From Tissierella_A sp964489715 (GTDB lineage: Bacteria; Bacillota; Clostridia; Tissierellales; Tissierellaceae): a DNA stretch of 48,257 bases. The notes under the pieces are model-generated. The model was given only the letters and a program-made list of their open reading frames with translations, did no database searches and had not been told where the DNA came from. Position numbers and translations under genes: made by a program. The stretch is from positions 1 to 48,257 of the forward strand of contig CAZBAK010000010.1 in NCBI GenBank assembly GCA_964489715.1, given 5' to 3'. Positions 16,266-24,816 of this stretch are shown here, piece by piece. Position 1 is the first letter of the stretch. Every line of letters begins with the position of its first letter.

Positions 16266-16802
16266 ATGAACATACAATTCGTTGGAAAAAATGTAGAAGT
16301 AACAGACGCACTAAGAGAGGTAACTGAAAAAAAGTTAGGTAAGCTTGAAAAATACTTTGAAGAGCCTATCAATGGAAATGTAACATTTAGTACTCAAAGA
16401 AATAACAAGACTATAGAGGTAACTATAGATATACCGGGTACTATAATTAGAGCTGAGGAAACAAGTGATGATATGTACGCTAGTATTGACAAGGCTGTGG
16501 ATATATTAGAAAGACAAATCAGAAAGTATAAGACAAAGCTTCAAAAGAGATACAAGGAGGGTCAAACAATAAGATTCGAAAATGTAGCCCCACTTCAAAA
16601 TGAAGAAGTAGATAGTGATAAGCCAAATATAGTTAGAAGAAAGAGATTTATAATAAAGCCTATGAACTATGAAGAGGCCATACTTCAGATGGAACTATTG
16701 GGCCATAACTTCTTTGTATTTAGAAGCGGAGAGACAGATGAGATTGGTGTAGTATATAAGAGAAAAGATGGAGATTATGGACTTATAGAACCACAAATAT
16801 AA
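16266..16802 (+). CDS. hpf: Long-form ribosome hibernation promoting factor
   Basis: The 178-residue protein has the HPF/YfiA RNA-binding domain (residues ~1-100: MNIQFVGKNVEVTDALREVT; ERQIRKYKTKLQKRY). It also has the extra C-terminal dimerisation domain (residues ~120-178: RRKRFIIKPMNYEEAILQME, then GHNFFVFR) that defines long HPF, which pairs 70S ribosomes into inactive 100S dimers. The ATG is behind GAAAGGAG. As in B. subtilis (yvyD), it sits upstream of secA and prfB, here with sfsA inserted on the other strand. Confidence 0.95.
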   Translation: MNIQFVGKNVEVTDALREVTEKKLGKLEKYFEEPINGNVTFSTQRNNKTIEVTIDIPGTIIRAEETSDDMYASIDKAVDILERQIRKYKTKLQKRYKEGQTIRFENVAPLQNEEVDSDKPNIVRRKRFIIKPMNYEEAILQMELLGHNFFVFRSGETDEIGVVYKRKDGDYGLIEPQI

Positions 16803-16814
16803 ATTTAAGATAAG

Positions 16815-16850
16815 AAAAGCTTGCAACTTTAGAGTTGCAAGCTTTTTTAT
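16815..16850 (+). terminator. Terminator of hpf (probably bidirectional with sfsA)
   Basis: Perfect 14-bp arms at 16815-16828 and 16833-16846, a 4-nt loop and T runs on both strands lie between the convergent hpf and sfsA genes. Confidence 0.9.
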
Positions 16851-16859
16851 GGGGAAAAC

Positions 16860-17555
16860 TTATGATTCCAGGTCTATTTCTAGTTTATTCCCAATTACTA
16901 TGTTATCTTTAGTTACTAGAGAATCATAGGCAAGTATATCCACACCATTTTCACTCCCTAATTTGATAGCCTGAGAAAACTTAGGATCCATCTTCCAGTT
17001 TAATTTAAATAGATGTGGACCTTTCATTTGTATTATGAAAATTATAATGCCTCTATAACCCTCCTTAACTGCCTCTATCATTTCTAAAGCGTGTTTTCTT
17101 CCTCTTTCTGTAGGTGCATCTGGAAACATTGCAACACCATCATCTTCCAAGGTTACCCCCTTTACTTCAAGAAAAGTTTTTTCATTTTGGCTTTCAAAAA
17201 ACATATCAAATCTAGAATTCTTAAAGCTTATTTCTCTCTTAAGATTGGAAAGATTAGTAAGAGAGTTAATATTCCCTTCATTAAGGGCATCAAATACAAC
17301 TTTATTGGGAATTTGAGAATCTATATTGACTAGCATATCCCCTTTCCAGACAGCTATTATGGAATATCTTGTTTTTCTATTTAAATTATGGGAACAATCC
17401 TCTAGAAGAATTTTAGAGTTGGGAATCAATAGTTCCCGACACCGTCCTGTATTTCTTACATGAACAGTTTCTTGGCTTCCATGGATCAATACCTTAGCTA
17501 GGAATCTATTGGGCCTCTGGATAAATAGACCTTCCACTATTTTTTTATATTTCAT
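16860..17555 (-). CDS. sfsA: SfsA family DNA/RNA nuclease-like protein
   Basis: The ~231-residue protein shows SfsA motifs: FIQRPNRFLAKV, HVRNTGRCRELLIPN, and the PD-(D/E)xK-like core around FDMFFE and KTFLEVKGVTLE. AMFPDAPTERGRKHALEM and PHLFKLNWKMDPKFS follow. First named for sugar fermentation stimulation in E. coli, the fold is nuclease-like and the cellular role is unclear. The frame extends to an ATG at 17594, but ATG 17555 has an AAGGAG site at good spacing and matches family starts. Confidence 0.93.
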   Translation of the reverse strand: MKYKKIVEGLFIQRPNRFLAKVLIHGSQETVHVRNTGRCRELLIPNSKILLEDCSHNLNRKTRYSIIAVWKGDMLVNIDSQIPNKVVFDALNEGNINSLTNLSNLKREISFKNSRFDMFFESQNEKTFLEVKGVTLEDDGVAMFPDAPTERGRKHALEMIEAVKEGYRGIIIFIIQMKGPHLFKLNWKMDPKFSQAIKLGSENGVDILAYDSLVTKDNIVIGNKLEIDLES

Positions 17556-17662
17556 AAAAACTCCTTTTAAATTTATTTGTCTAAATATTATCACTAGTAT
17601 TAAACTTTATCAAATATTTCAAAGAATAATAGTTAAAAGTAAATACTAAAGCTTTTTAAAAG

Positions 17663-17691
17663 TTGAATATATGGCATATAAGTGGTAAAAT
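17663..17691 (+). promoter_or_regulatory. Promoter of secA
   Basis: TTGAAT (17663-17668), a 17-nt spacer and TAAAAT (17686-17691) with a TG extension at 17683-17684 form a strong sigma-A promoter ~25 nt before the start region. Confidence 0.72.
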
Positions 17692-17725
17692 GAAAGATGG
17701 TTAATATTGAAAGGTGGCTAATAAT

Positions 17726-20452
17726 ATGAGTTTTTTAAGGAGGCTCTTTGGAGATTATAGTTCAAGAGAGCTTAAAAAGATAGAACCAATGGTTAATCAG
17801 GTTTTAGATCTAGAAAAAACAATAGAAAAATTGACAGATCATGAATTAAAGGATAAAACACAGGAATTTAGAAATAGATTGGAAAATGGCGAAAGTTTAG
17901 ATGATTTAATGGTTGAAGCCTTTGCAGTTGTAAGGGAAGCTTCATGGAGAGTGCTGGGAATGAAGCATTTTAAGGTGCAAGTTCAAGGTGGTATCATACT
18001 ACACCAGGGTAGAATTGCAGAGATGAAGACAGGTGAAGGTAAGACACTGGTTGCAACTCTTGCAGCCTATTTAAATGCCCTTAAGGGCAAGGGAGTTCAT
18101 ATAGTTACGGTAAACGACTATCTTGCCAGCCGTGACAGGCAGTGGATGGGTAAGCTCTATGAATTTTTAGGCTTAACAGTAGGTTGTATAGTTCATGGAA
18201 TTACAAATGAAGAGAGAAAAGCAGCCTATAGAGCTGACATTACTTATGGTACCAACAATGAATTTGGCTTTGACTACCTAAGAGATAATATGGTTATCTA
18301 CAAGGAAGAAATGACCCAGAGACCATTAAATTTTGCCATAGTGGATGAGGTAGACAGTATATTAATTGATGAGGCTAGAACTCCACTGATAATTTCAGGA
18401 GCAGGGGATAAGTCTACAGATCTATACAGTCTAGCAGATAATTTTGCTAAAACCTTAACAAGTAGGGTAATTTCACAAGATGAAGAAAAAAATGACTTTT
18501 TTGATAGGGAAATAAAGGAAGAAACAGTAGACTTTTTAATTGATGAAAAATCAAAGGCCTGTAGCCTTACTGAAGTTGGTACGGAAAAGGCTGAAAAATA
18601 TTTTGGACTAGAAAACCTATCTGATATGAATAATATGGAAATAGCCCATCATATAAATCAGGCTTTAAAGGCCAGAAGTATAATGAAAAAAGACATAGAT
18701 TATGTTGTAAATGATGGAGAAGTTTTAATAGTAGATGAATTCACAGGAAGACTTATGCAGGGTAGACGTTATAGTAATGGACTACACCAGGCTATAGAGG
18801 CTAAGGAAGGTCTAAATGTTAGATCTGAATCAAAGACCCTAGCTACTATTACCTTCCAAAATTATTTTAGAATGTATAATAAACTTTCAGGAATGACAGG
18901 TACTGCCAAGACAGAGGAAGATGAGTTTAGGGAGATCTATAATATAGATGTTGTGGAGATTCCTACTAATAAACCTATTATGAGGGAAGACTTGCCTGAT
19001 AGTGTATATAAAAATGAAGATGGAAAATTTAGGCAGGTAGTAGAGGAAATTAAAGAGAAGCACGCTAAGGGTCAACCTATACTAGTAGGTACTATTACAA
19101 TAGAGAAATCTGAACTCCTAAGCAAGATGCTTAAGAGGGAAAAGATCAAGCATGAAGTTTTAAATGCTAAATATCATGAAAGAGAAGCTGAAATAATAGC
19201 TGATGCAGGAAGACTTAATAGTGTTACCATAGCTACAAATATGGCAGGTAGAGGTACAGATATAGTTCTTGGTGGGAATCCTGAGAACAAGGCTAAATTA
19301 GAACTTAAGAAAAAGGGTTATGAAGATGAAATTATAGATCTTATAGATGGATTTTTTGATACAGAAGATGTCAGAGTTTTAGAAGCTAGGGCAGTCTATG
19401 AAGAGATCTATAAAAAATTTAAAGAGGAATCAGATGAAGAGGCAAAGCAGGTAATAGATGCTGGTGGACTTCATATAATAGGTACAGAAAGGCATGAGAG
19501 TAGAAGAATTGATAATCAGTTAAGAGGTCGTGCTGGTAGACAGGGAGATCCAGGTAGCTCAAGATTCTTTATATCTCTTGAAGATGATCTTATGAGACTA
19601 TTTGGTGGAGATAGGCTGACAAATCTTGTAGAGACTATGAATATGCCAGAAGATGAAGCTTTAGAACATGGACTTCTTACTAGGACCATTGAAAATGCTC
19701 AAAAGAAAGTTGAGGGAAACAACTTTAGCATAAGAAAGCATGTACTACAATATGATGATGTAATGAACAAGCAAAGAGAGATAATATATGGTGAAAGAAG
19801 AAAGGTCCTAGAAGGTGAAAGCCTTAAAGATGATATAGGAAATATGGTTAGAAATTTAATCCAAGGCAATGTTGAACTCTATACAAATGGATCTCAATAT
19901 CCAGAAGAATGGGATCTAGCTGGTCTTGAAAACTATGTGGTTAAGATCTTCGATCTGGAAAGAGGATTTTTAAGCAAGGAAAGTGTAGGGAAATTTACCA
20001 AGGAAGACCTGGTAGAAGATATATTAAATAGGGCCAGGGAAAACTACTCTAAAAAAGAAGAAGAATTTGGAGAAGATAAGTTTAGGGAAATAGAGAGAAT
20101 AATACTGCTTCAAGTAGTAGACAGTAAGTGGATGGATCATATAGATGCTATGGATCAGTTGAGACAAGGTATAGGACTTCGTGCCTATGGTCAAGAGGAC
20201 CCAGTTCGTTCCTATCAAATGGAAGGTTTTGATATGTTTGAGGAAATGACCAACTCTATATGGGAAGATACTGTTGGATTGCTCTTCCATGTTGAGAATC
20301 CAGACAATGTAGAAAGAAAGAGAGTATCCAAGCCTATTACTTCAAATAGAGAAGCTAGCAATAAACCTGTAGTAAAGGATAAAAAAGTAGGTAGAAATGA
20401 TCCATGTCCTTGTGGAAGTGGAAAGAAATATAAAAGATGTTGCGGAAAGTAG
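17726..20452 (+). CDS. secA: Preprotein translocase ATPase SecA
   Basis: SecA drives post-translational export of preproteins through SecYEG. The 908 residues are slightly longer than typical Firmicute SecA. Visible features are Walker A MKTGEGKTLVA (near residue 100), DEVDSILIDEARTPLIISG (Walker B), the second-motor motif ATNMAGRGTDI with GRAGRQGDPGSS, and a C-terminal zinc-binding SEC-C tail GRNDPCPCGSGKKYKRCCGK for SecB/ribosome contact. ATG 17726 is preferred over GTG 17714, which lies within the AAAGGTGG ribosome site. prfB starts 10 nt later, the usual Firmicute order. Confidence 0.97.
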   Translation: MSFLRRLFGDYSSRELKKIEPMVNQVLDLEKTIEKLTDHELKDKTQEFRNRLENGESLDDLMVEAFAVVREASWRVLGMKHFKVQVQGGIILHQGRIAEMKTGEGKTLVATLAAYLNALKGKGVHIVTVNDYLASRDRQWMGKLYEFLGLTVGCIVHGITNEERKAAYRADITYGTNNEFGFDYLRDNMVIYKEEMTQRPLNFAIVDEVDSILIDEARTPLIISGAGDKSTDLYSLADNFAKTLTSRVISQDEEKNDFFDREIKEETVDFLIDEKSKACSLTEVGTEKAEKYFGLENLSDMNNMEIAHHINQALKARSIMKKDIDYVVNDGEVLIVDEFTGRLMQGRRYSNGLHQAIEAKEGLNVRSESKTLATITFQNYFRMYNKLSGMTGTAKTEEDEFREIYNIDVVEIPTNKPIMREDLPDSVYKNEDGKFRQVVEEIKEKHAKGQPILVGTITIEKSELLSKMLKREKIKHEVLNAKYHEREAEIIADAGRLNSVTIATNMAGRGTDIVLGGNPENKAKLELKKKGYEDEIIDLIDGFFDTEDVRVLEARAVYEEIYKKFKEESDEEAKQVIDAGGLHIIGTERHESRRIDNQLRGRAGRQGDPGSSRFFISLEDDLMRLFGGDRLTNLVETMNMPEDEALEHGLLTRTIENAQKKVEGNNFSIRKHVLQYDDVMNKQREIIYGERRKVLEGESLKDDIGNMVRNLIQGNVELYTNGSQYPEEWDLAGLENYVVKIFDLERGFLSKESVGKFTKEDLVEDILNRARENYSKKEEEFGEDKFREIERIILLQVVDSKWMDHIDAMDQLRQGIGLRAYGQEDPVRSYQMEGFDMFEEMTNSIWEDTVGLLFHVENPDNVERKRVSKPITSNREASNKPVVKDKKVGRNDPCPCGSGKKYKRCCGK

Positions 20453-20461
20453 TGGTGGAAG

Positions 20462-21569
20462 ATGCAAGATATATATATGATAAAAAGAGAATTAGAAAAG
20501 ACAAAAGAGATGATAATAGAACTAGCGGTGTCTCTTTGACCTGGAATCTCTTAGAGAAAAGATGAAAAAAAATGAAGAACTTTCCCTAGAGATGGACTTT
20601 TGGGATGATGTAGATAGGGCTCAAGAGATTATGAAAGAGACAAAGTATTTGAGTAGAGAAGTAAAGAGCTATGATAGGCTTATGGAAAAAATTGAAGATC
20701 TGGAAGTTTTGATAGAACTTGTTTTAGAAGAAGAGACCTATAAAATAGACCAGGAAATCTCCAGTGAAATGGAAGAAATAAGAGAGATGGCGGAAGAGTT
20801 TAAACTAAAGGCCCTTTTAAATGGAGAATATGATAAAAATGGCGCTATTCTTTCTATACACTCTGGAGCCGGTGGACTTGAGGCCCAGGACTGGGCAGAG
20901 ATGCTACTTAGGATGTATAGAAGATGGGCAGATGACAAAGAGTATGATGTTGAAACTCTAGATCTTATAAGCGATACTGAAGGTGGAATAAAGGCTGTGA
21001 CTCTTCTTATAAAGGGCCACAATGCCTATGGATATTTAAAGAATGAAAAGGGAGTTCATAGGTTGGTTAGAATTTCACCCTTTGACAGCGCTGGCAAGAG
21101 ACACACTTCTTTTGCAAGTGTGGACATATTTCCTGAATTGACAGGAGAAATTGAAATAGATATAAATGAAAGTGATATAAAGGTGGATACATTTAGGGCT
21201 TCAGGAGCTGGAGGCCAACATGTTAATACTACTGACTCTGCCATAAGGATTACACATATACCTACAGGGGTGGTGGTCCAGTGCCAGTCAGAAAGAAGTC
21301 AGCATACAAATAGAATAACAGCTATGAATATGCTAAAGTCAAAGCTTATATCCATAAAGGAAGAAGAAAACAAGGAAAAAATTGAAGATCTCCAGGGAAA
21401 CTATTCTCAGATAGGATGGGGTTCTCAAATAAGATCCTATGTCTTCCATCCCTATAGCATGGTAAAGGATCATAGAACAGATGCTGAAATGGGAGATGTG
21501 GAAAAAGTTATGGATGGCAGTATAGATTATTTTATAAATGAGAGTTTAAAAAGCAAAGTCATGAATTAA
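20462..21569 (+). CDS. prfB: Peptide chain release factor 2, with programmed +1 frameshift
   Basis: RF2 releases peptides at UGA and UAA. The gene begins at ATG 20462 and reads 25 codons to ...TCT CTT TGA (stop at 20537-20539). Slipping +1 on CTT to read GAC joins it to the frame ending at 21569, giving ~368 residues. This is the autoregulatory frameshift of prfB: low RF2 delays termination at the UGA and favours the shift. The downstream part has the RF2 RISPFDSAGKRHTS motif and the GGQ peptide-release loop (SGAGGQHVN). The SD-like stimulator before the slip site is weak here (GCGGTG). The N-terminal start is the best of two candidate ATGs (the other is 20477). Confidence 0.93.
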
Positions 21570-21585
21570 TGTCTTTGCTTTTTAC
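21548..21585 (+). terminator. Terminator overlapping the end of prfB
   Basis: Arms 21548-21558 (AAAAAGCAAAG) and 21573-21583 (CTTTGCTTTTT) pair. The prfB stop codon at 21567-21569 falls in the loop. It ends the hpf-side secA-prfB unit before tex. Confidence 0.7.
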
Positions 21586-21612
21586 TTGAAAGTATATAGA
21601 GGAGATGTCTAC

Positions 21613-23706
21613 TTGGAAATATTAGAAATGCTTATAAAAGAGTTTAGAGTAAGTAGGAAGAATATTGAAAATCTTATATCTTTGCTAGATGAAGGCAACA
21701 CAGTACCATTTATAGCAAGATATAGAAAAGAACAAACAGGAGAAATGAAGGACGAAACCATAAGAGAGATAGCTGATAGATTAGAATACTTGAGAAATTT
21801 AGAGTCTAGAAAAGAAGAAGTTAAACGTCTTATAGGAGAACAAGAAAAGCTAACAAAGGAATTAGAAAAAGATATAGACCAGGCTACAACACTTCAAAGG
21901 CTGGAAGATCTCTATAGACCATTTAAGCAAAAGAGAAGGACCAGGGCTACTATTGCTAAGGAAAAAGGTTTAGAAGGCCTGGCAGATATAATCCTTCTTC
22001 AGGAAATAGAAGAGGATAAGCTAGAGGAGACATTACTTCTCTATGTGGATGAGGAAAAAGAAGTTATGAATCCTGAAGAAGCTTTAGCAGGAGCAGAGGA
22101 TATAATTTCAGAGACAATTTCTGATGATCCTAACTACAGAAGAAATATCAAAAAGATGATAATTGAAAAGGGAATGCTAGCTTCCCAGGGAGTAGATGAG
22201 GAAGATTCAGTCTATAGCATGTACTATGACTACAAGGAATCTTTAAAATCCATTGTAAATCATAGAGTTCTAGCAATTAATCGAGGAGAAAAGGATAAAA
22301 AGTTAAGGGTAAATATACTAGTAGATGAAAAGATGATCTTAGAGTATCTAAATATGATAATTTTAAAGAGGGATTCCACAACTGCAGACATTATAAAAAG
22401 AGCAGTTGAAGATGGATGGAAGAGACTCCTATTTCCTTCTCTAGAAAGAGAAATCAGAAGAGATATAAAGGAAAGGGCAGAAGAAGATGCCATAAAGGTA
22501 TTTTCAGAAAATTTAAAGCCCCTACTTATGCAGCCACCTATAAAAGATAAGACAATACTGGCCCTAGATCCAGGCTTTAGAACTGGTTGCAAAGTAGCCC
22601 TTATAGATGGAACTGGAAAGTTTATAGATGATGCCATAATTTATCCTACTCATTCTCAAAAAATGATAGATTCTTCTAAGGAAACTATAAAAAACTTTAT
22701 TGAAAAATACAAGATAGATATAATAGCTATTGGTAATGGTACAGCTTCTAGAGAAACAGAAAGTTTTGTAGCTGATATATTACAAGAGCTAGATGATGAT
22801 ATTGCCTATACCATAGTAAGTGAGGCTGGAGCTTCCATATATTCTGCTTCCAAAGTTGGAATAAAAGAATTTCCAGATATTGATGTAACCATAAGAGGAG
22901 CTATATCTATAGGAAGAAGACTACAAGATCCACTTGCTGAGCTTGTAAAAATAGAACCTAAACATATAGGAGTAGGACAATATCAGCATGACTTAAATCA
23001 AAAACAGCTAGATGAAAGCTTAAAGGCAACTGTAGAAGAATGTGTAAATAGGGTAGGAGTAGATTTAAATACAGCTAGTCCATCACTTCTTAGCTATGTA
23101 GCTGGAGTTTCTTCCAAGGTTGCGGAAAATTTAGTTGCAACTAGAGAGGAAAAGGGAAAATTTAACTCTAGAAAAGAGCTCTTAAAAGTAAAGGGACTTG
23201 GACCAAAGACCTTTGAACAATGTGCAGGATTTTTAAGAATATCAGATTCAAAAAATATACTAGATAACACTGGTGTCCACCCAGAAAGCTATGAAATTGC
23301 TTTAAAACTCCTAGATATGGACTATAAAGAAAAAGATATAGACAGCCTATCAGAAGAACTTGGAGTTGGAAAACCTACACTGAGAGATATAATAGAAGAG
23401 TTGGAAAAGCCAGGAAGAGATCCAAGAGATGAAATGATAAAACCTATTTTAAGAAAAGATGTTTTAAGCCTAGATGATTTAAAGATTGATATGATATTAA
23501 AGGGAACTGTTAGAAATGTAATAGATTTTGGAGCCTTTGTAGATATTGGAGTAAAAGAAGATGGACTTGTTCACATATCTCAGCTTTCAAATAAGTTTAT
23601 AAAACATCCAAAAGATGTTGTAACAATCGGTGATATTGTAGATGTGAAAATAATAGATATAGATAAGGATAAGGGAAGAATAGCCCTATCTATGAAAGAA
23701 GTATAA
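21613..23706 (+). CDS. tex: Tex family transcription accessory / S1 RNA-binding protein
   Basis: The ~697-residue protein has the Tex layout. It carries an N-terminal helical domain (EGNTVPFIARYRKEQTGEM), a YqgF/RNase H-like domain (ILALDPGFRTGCKVAL, residues ~315-440), helix-hairpin-helix repeats (KGLGPKTFEQCAGFLRI) and a C-terminal S1 domain from ~residue 630 (GTVRNVIDFGAFVDIGV). Tex binds RNA and is linked to transcription and stress in several bacteria, with no settled molecular role. The frame opens at 21586, but the TTG at 21613 follows an AGAGGAG site and matches family N-termini. Confidence 0.93.
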   Translation: MEILEMLIKEFRVSRKNIENLISLLDEGNTVPFIARYRKEQTGEMKDETIREIADRLEYLRNLESRKEEVKRLIGEQEKLTKELEKDIDQATTLQRLEDLYRPFKQKRRTRATIAKEKGLEGLADIILLQEIEEDKLEETLLLYVDEEKEVMNPEEALAGAEDIISETISDDPNYRRNIKKMIIEKGMLASQGVDEEDSVYSMYYDYKESLKSIVNHRVLAINRGEKDKKLRVNILVDEKMILEYLNMIILKRDSTTADIIKRAVEDGWKRLLFPSLEREIRRDIKERAEEDAIKVFSENLKPLLMQPPIKDKTILALDPGFRTGCKVALIDGTGKFIDDAIIYPTHSQKMIDSSKETIKNFIEKYKIDIIAIGNGTASRETESFVADILQELDDDIAYTIVSEAGASIYSASKVGIKEFPDIDVTIRGAISIGRRLQDPLAELVKIEPKHIGVGQYQHDLNQKQLDESLKATVEECVNRVGVDLNTASPSLLSYVAGVSSKVAENLVATREEKGKFNSRKELLKVKGLGPKTFEQCAGFLRISDSKNILDNTGVHPESYEIALKLLDMDYKEKDIDSLSEELGVGKPTLRDIIEELEKPGRDPRDEMIKPILRKDVLSLDDLKIDMILKGTVRNVIDFGAFVDIGVKEDGLVHISQLSNKFIKHPKDVVTIGDIVDVKIIDIDKDKGRIALSMKEV

Positions 23707-23741
23707 AAGCATAAAAAAATTAAAAAATATTTGATAACAAA

Positions 23742-23770
23742 TTGACAAAGATAAATAAATAGCTTATAAT
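23742..23770 (+). promoter_or_regulatory. Consensus promoter of the FMN riboswitch-ribU transcript
   Basis: TTGACA (23742-23747), exactly 17 nt, then TATAAT (23765-23770): a perfect sigma-A consensus. Transcription would start ~10 nt before the aptamer. Confidence 0.88.
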
Positions 23771-23785
23771 TATATTAATTGAATA

Positions 23786-23900
23786 TATATCTTCAGGGCG
23801 AGGCGTAAATCCTCACCGGCGGTAAAGCCCGCGAACCTTTTTAGGTTGACTTGGTTAGATCCCAGGGCCGACAGTTATAGTCTGGATAGGAGAAGATGTA
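23786..23900 (+). ncRNA. FMN riboswitch aptamer (RFN element)
   Basis: The sequence shows RFN signatures in order: ATCTTCAGGGCGAGGCG, CCTCACCGGCGGTAAAGCC, CGCGAACC, GGTTAGATCCCAGGGCCGAC, AGTCTGGATAGGAGAAGAT. The outer strands ATCTTC and GAAGAT form P1. FMN binding should favour the terminator downstream and reduce riboflavin uptake. Confidence 0.96.
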
Positions 23901-23932
23901 TTAGGCATATCTATAAATAAGATGTCTAATTT

Positions 23933-23964
23933 AGCCCCGAAGTAGTATCTTCGGGGCTTTTTGT
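23933..23964 (+). terminator. FMN-riboswitch expression-platform terminator
   Basis: Arms AGCCCCGAAG (23933-23942) and CTTCGGGGCT (23949-23958) are perfectly complementary with a TAGTAT loop and following T run. It lies between the aptamer and ribU. Confidence 0.9.
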
Positions 23965-23996
23965 ATCCCGAAGAATAAAAAAATGGAGGGATATCA

Positions 23997-24596
23997 ATGT
24001 ATACATTAAGTAGAGAGAGTTTCACCACAAGAAATATGGTTAAGATTTCAGTTTTAGCAGTTATTTCCATGGTATTGATGTTTTTTGATTTATCAGTATG
24101 GTTTGCACCACCCTTTTTAAAATTGGACATATCAGATCTGCCTTCTTTGATTGCAGCATTTGCCATGGGACCTATGGCAGGAGTTATAACCCAGCTATTG
24201 AAAAATATACTTAGCTTTCTTATAGAAGGTTCTAGTACTGGAGGAGTAGGAGAGATTTCCAACTTCTTAGTTGGAAGTGTATTTGTATATACTGCTGGAA
24301 TAATTTATTATAGGAAGAAGACCTTTAAGAGAGCTGTATTGGGTCTAATTGTTGGGGTTATACTCATGAGTATGTTTGCAAGTATTAGCAACTACTTTGT
24401 TATATTCCCACTATATTCAAAGATACTGCCCCTAGATCAGATAATTCAATTGGCAAGTCAATTAAATAGATTTGTAGTAGACTATAAAAGCTTGATTATC
24501 TATGCAGTAGTACCATTTAATCTTTTAAAGGGAACTATAGTGTCAGTTATTACACTTTTAGTCTATAAAAAAGTGGCACCAATACTTCATAGATAA
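23997..24596 (+). CDS. ribU: Riboflavin ECF transporter substrate-binding subunit RibU
   Basis: The 199-residue, roughly six-segment membrane protein has RibU features: FLKLDISDLPSLIAAFAMGP near residue 40, LLKNILSFLIEGSSTGGVGE, and PFNLLKGTIVSVITLLVYKK at the end. RibU captures riboflavin and works with a shared EcfAA'T energising module, not encoded here. The FMN riboswitch directly upstream confirms the flavin link. The ATG has a TGGAGGG site. It is monocistronic. Confidence 0.95.
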   Translation: MYTLSRESFTTRNMVKISVLAVISMVLMFFDLSVWFAPPFLKLDISDLPSLIAAFAMGPMAGVITQLLKNILSFLIEGSSTGGVGEISNFLVGSVFVYTAGIIYYRKKTFKRAVLGLIVGVILMSMFASISNYFVIFPLYSKILPLDQIIQLASQLNRFVVDYKSLIIYAVVPFNLLKGTIVSVITLLVYKKVAPILHR

Positions 24597-24638
24597 GAGA
24601 AAATATAAAGATCAAATAAAATTTAAAATAAATAATTA

Positions 24639-24680
24639 GAAACTCTCTATTTAAGATTAAATAGAGAGTTTCTTGTATTT
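24639..24680 (+). terminator. Terminator of ribU
   Basis: Perfect 15-bp arms at 24639-24653 and 24658-24672 with a 4-nt loop. The T tract is interrupted (TTTCTTGTATTT). Confidence 0.75.
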
Positions 24681-24760
24681 AAATTTACCTTTTTCTAGAA
24701 GTTTAAAATTAATATATTTATAGGTAAAATATATTTGGAAATTAGGCTAAAATTTGATAT

Positions 24761-24791
24761 CTTAGATATATCTTAAATAAGATTATCTAAG
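24761..24791. promoter_or_regulatory. 31-nt near-perfect palindrome upstream of the MATE gene (putative operator or leader hairpin)
   Basis: CTTAGATATATCTTA (24761-24775) and TAAGATTATCTAAG (24778-24791) are inverted copies with a 2-nt centre and one extra base in the left arm. It ends 25 nt before the GTG start. It lacks a T tract, so it is not a terminator. Drug-exporter genes often carry such operators for MarR- or TetR-type repressors, but no regulator gene is adjacent. Confidence 0.5.
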
Positions 24792-24816
24792 AATATGAAA
24801 TAGGATGTGACTTTGT

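Noticed and set aside
20537..20539. In-frame TGA near the start of prfB read as a nonsense mutation
   Set aside because: The CTT TGA C context and restored frame after +1 slippage are the known programmed frameshift of RF2 genes.
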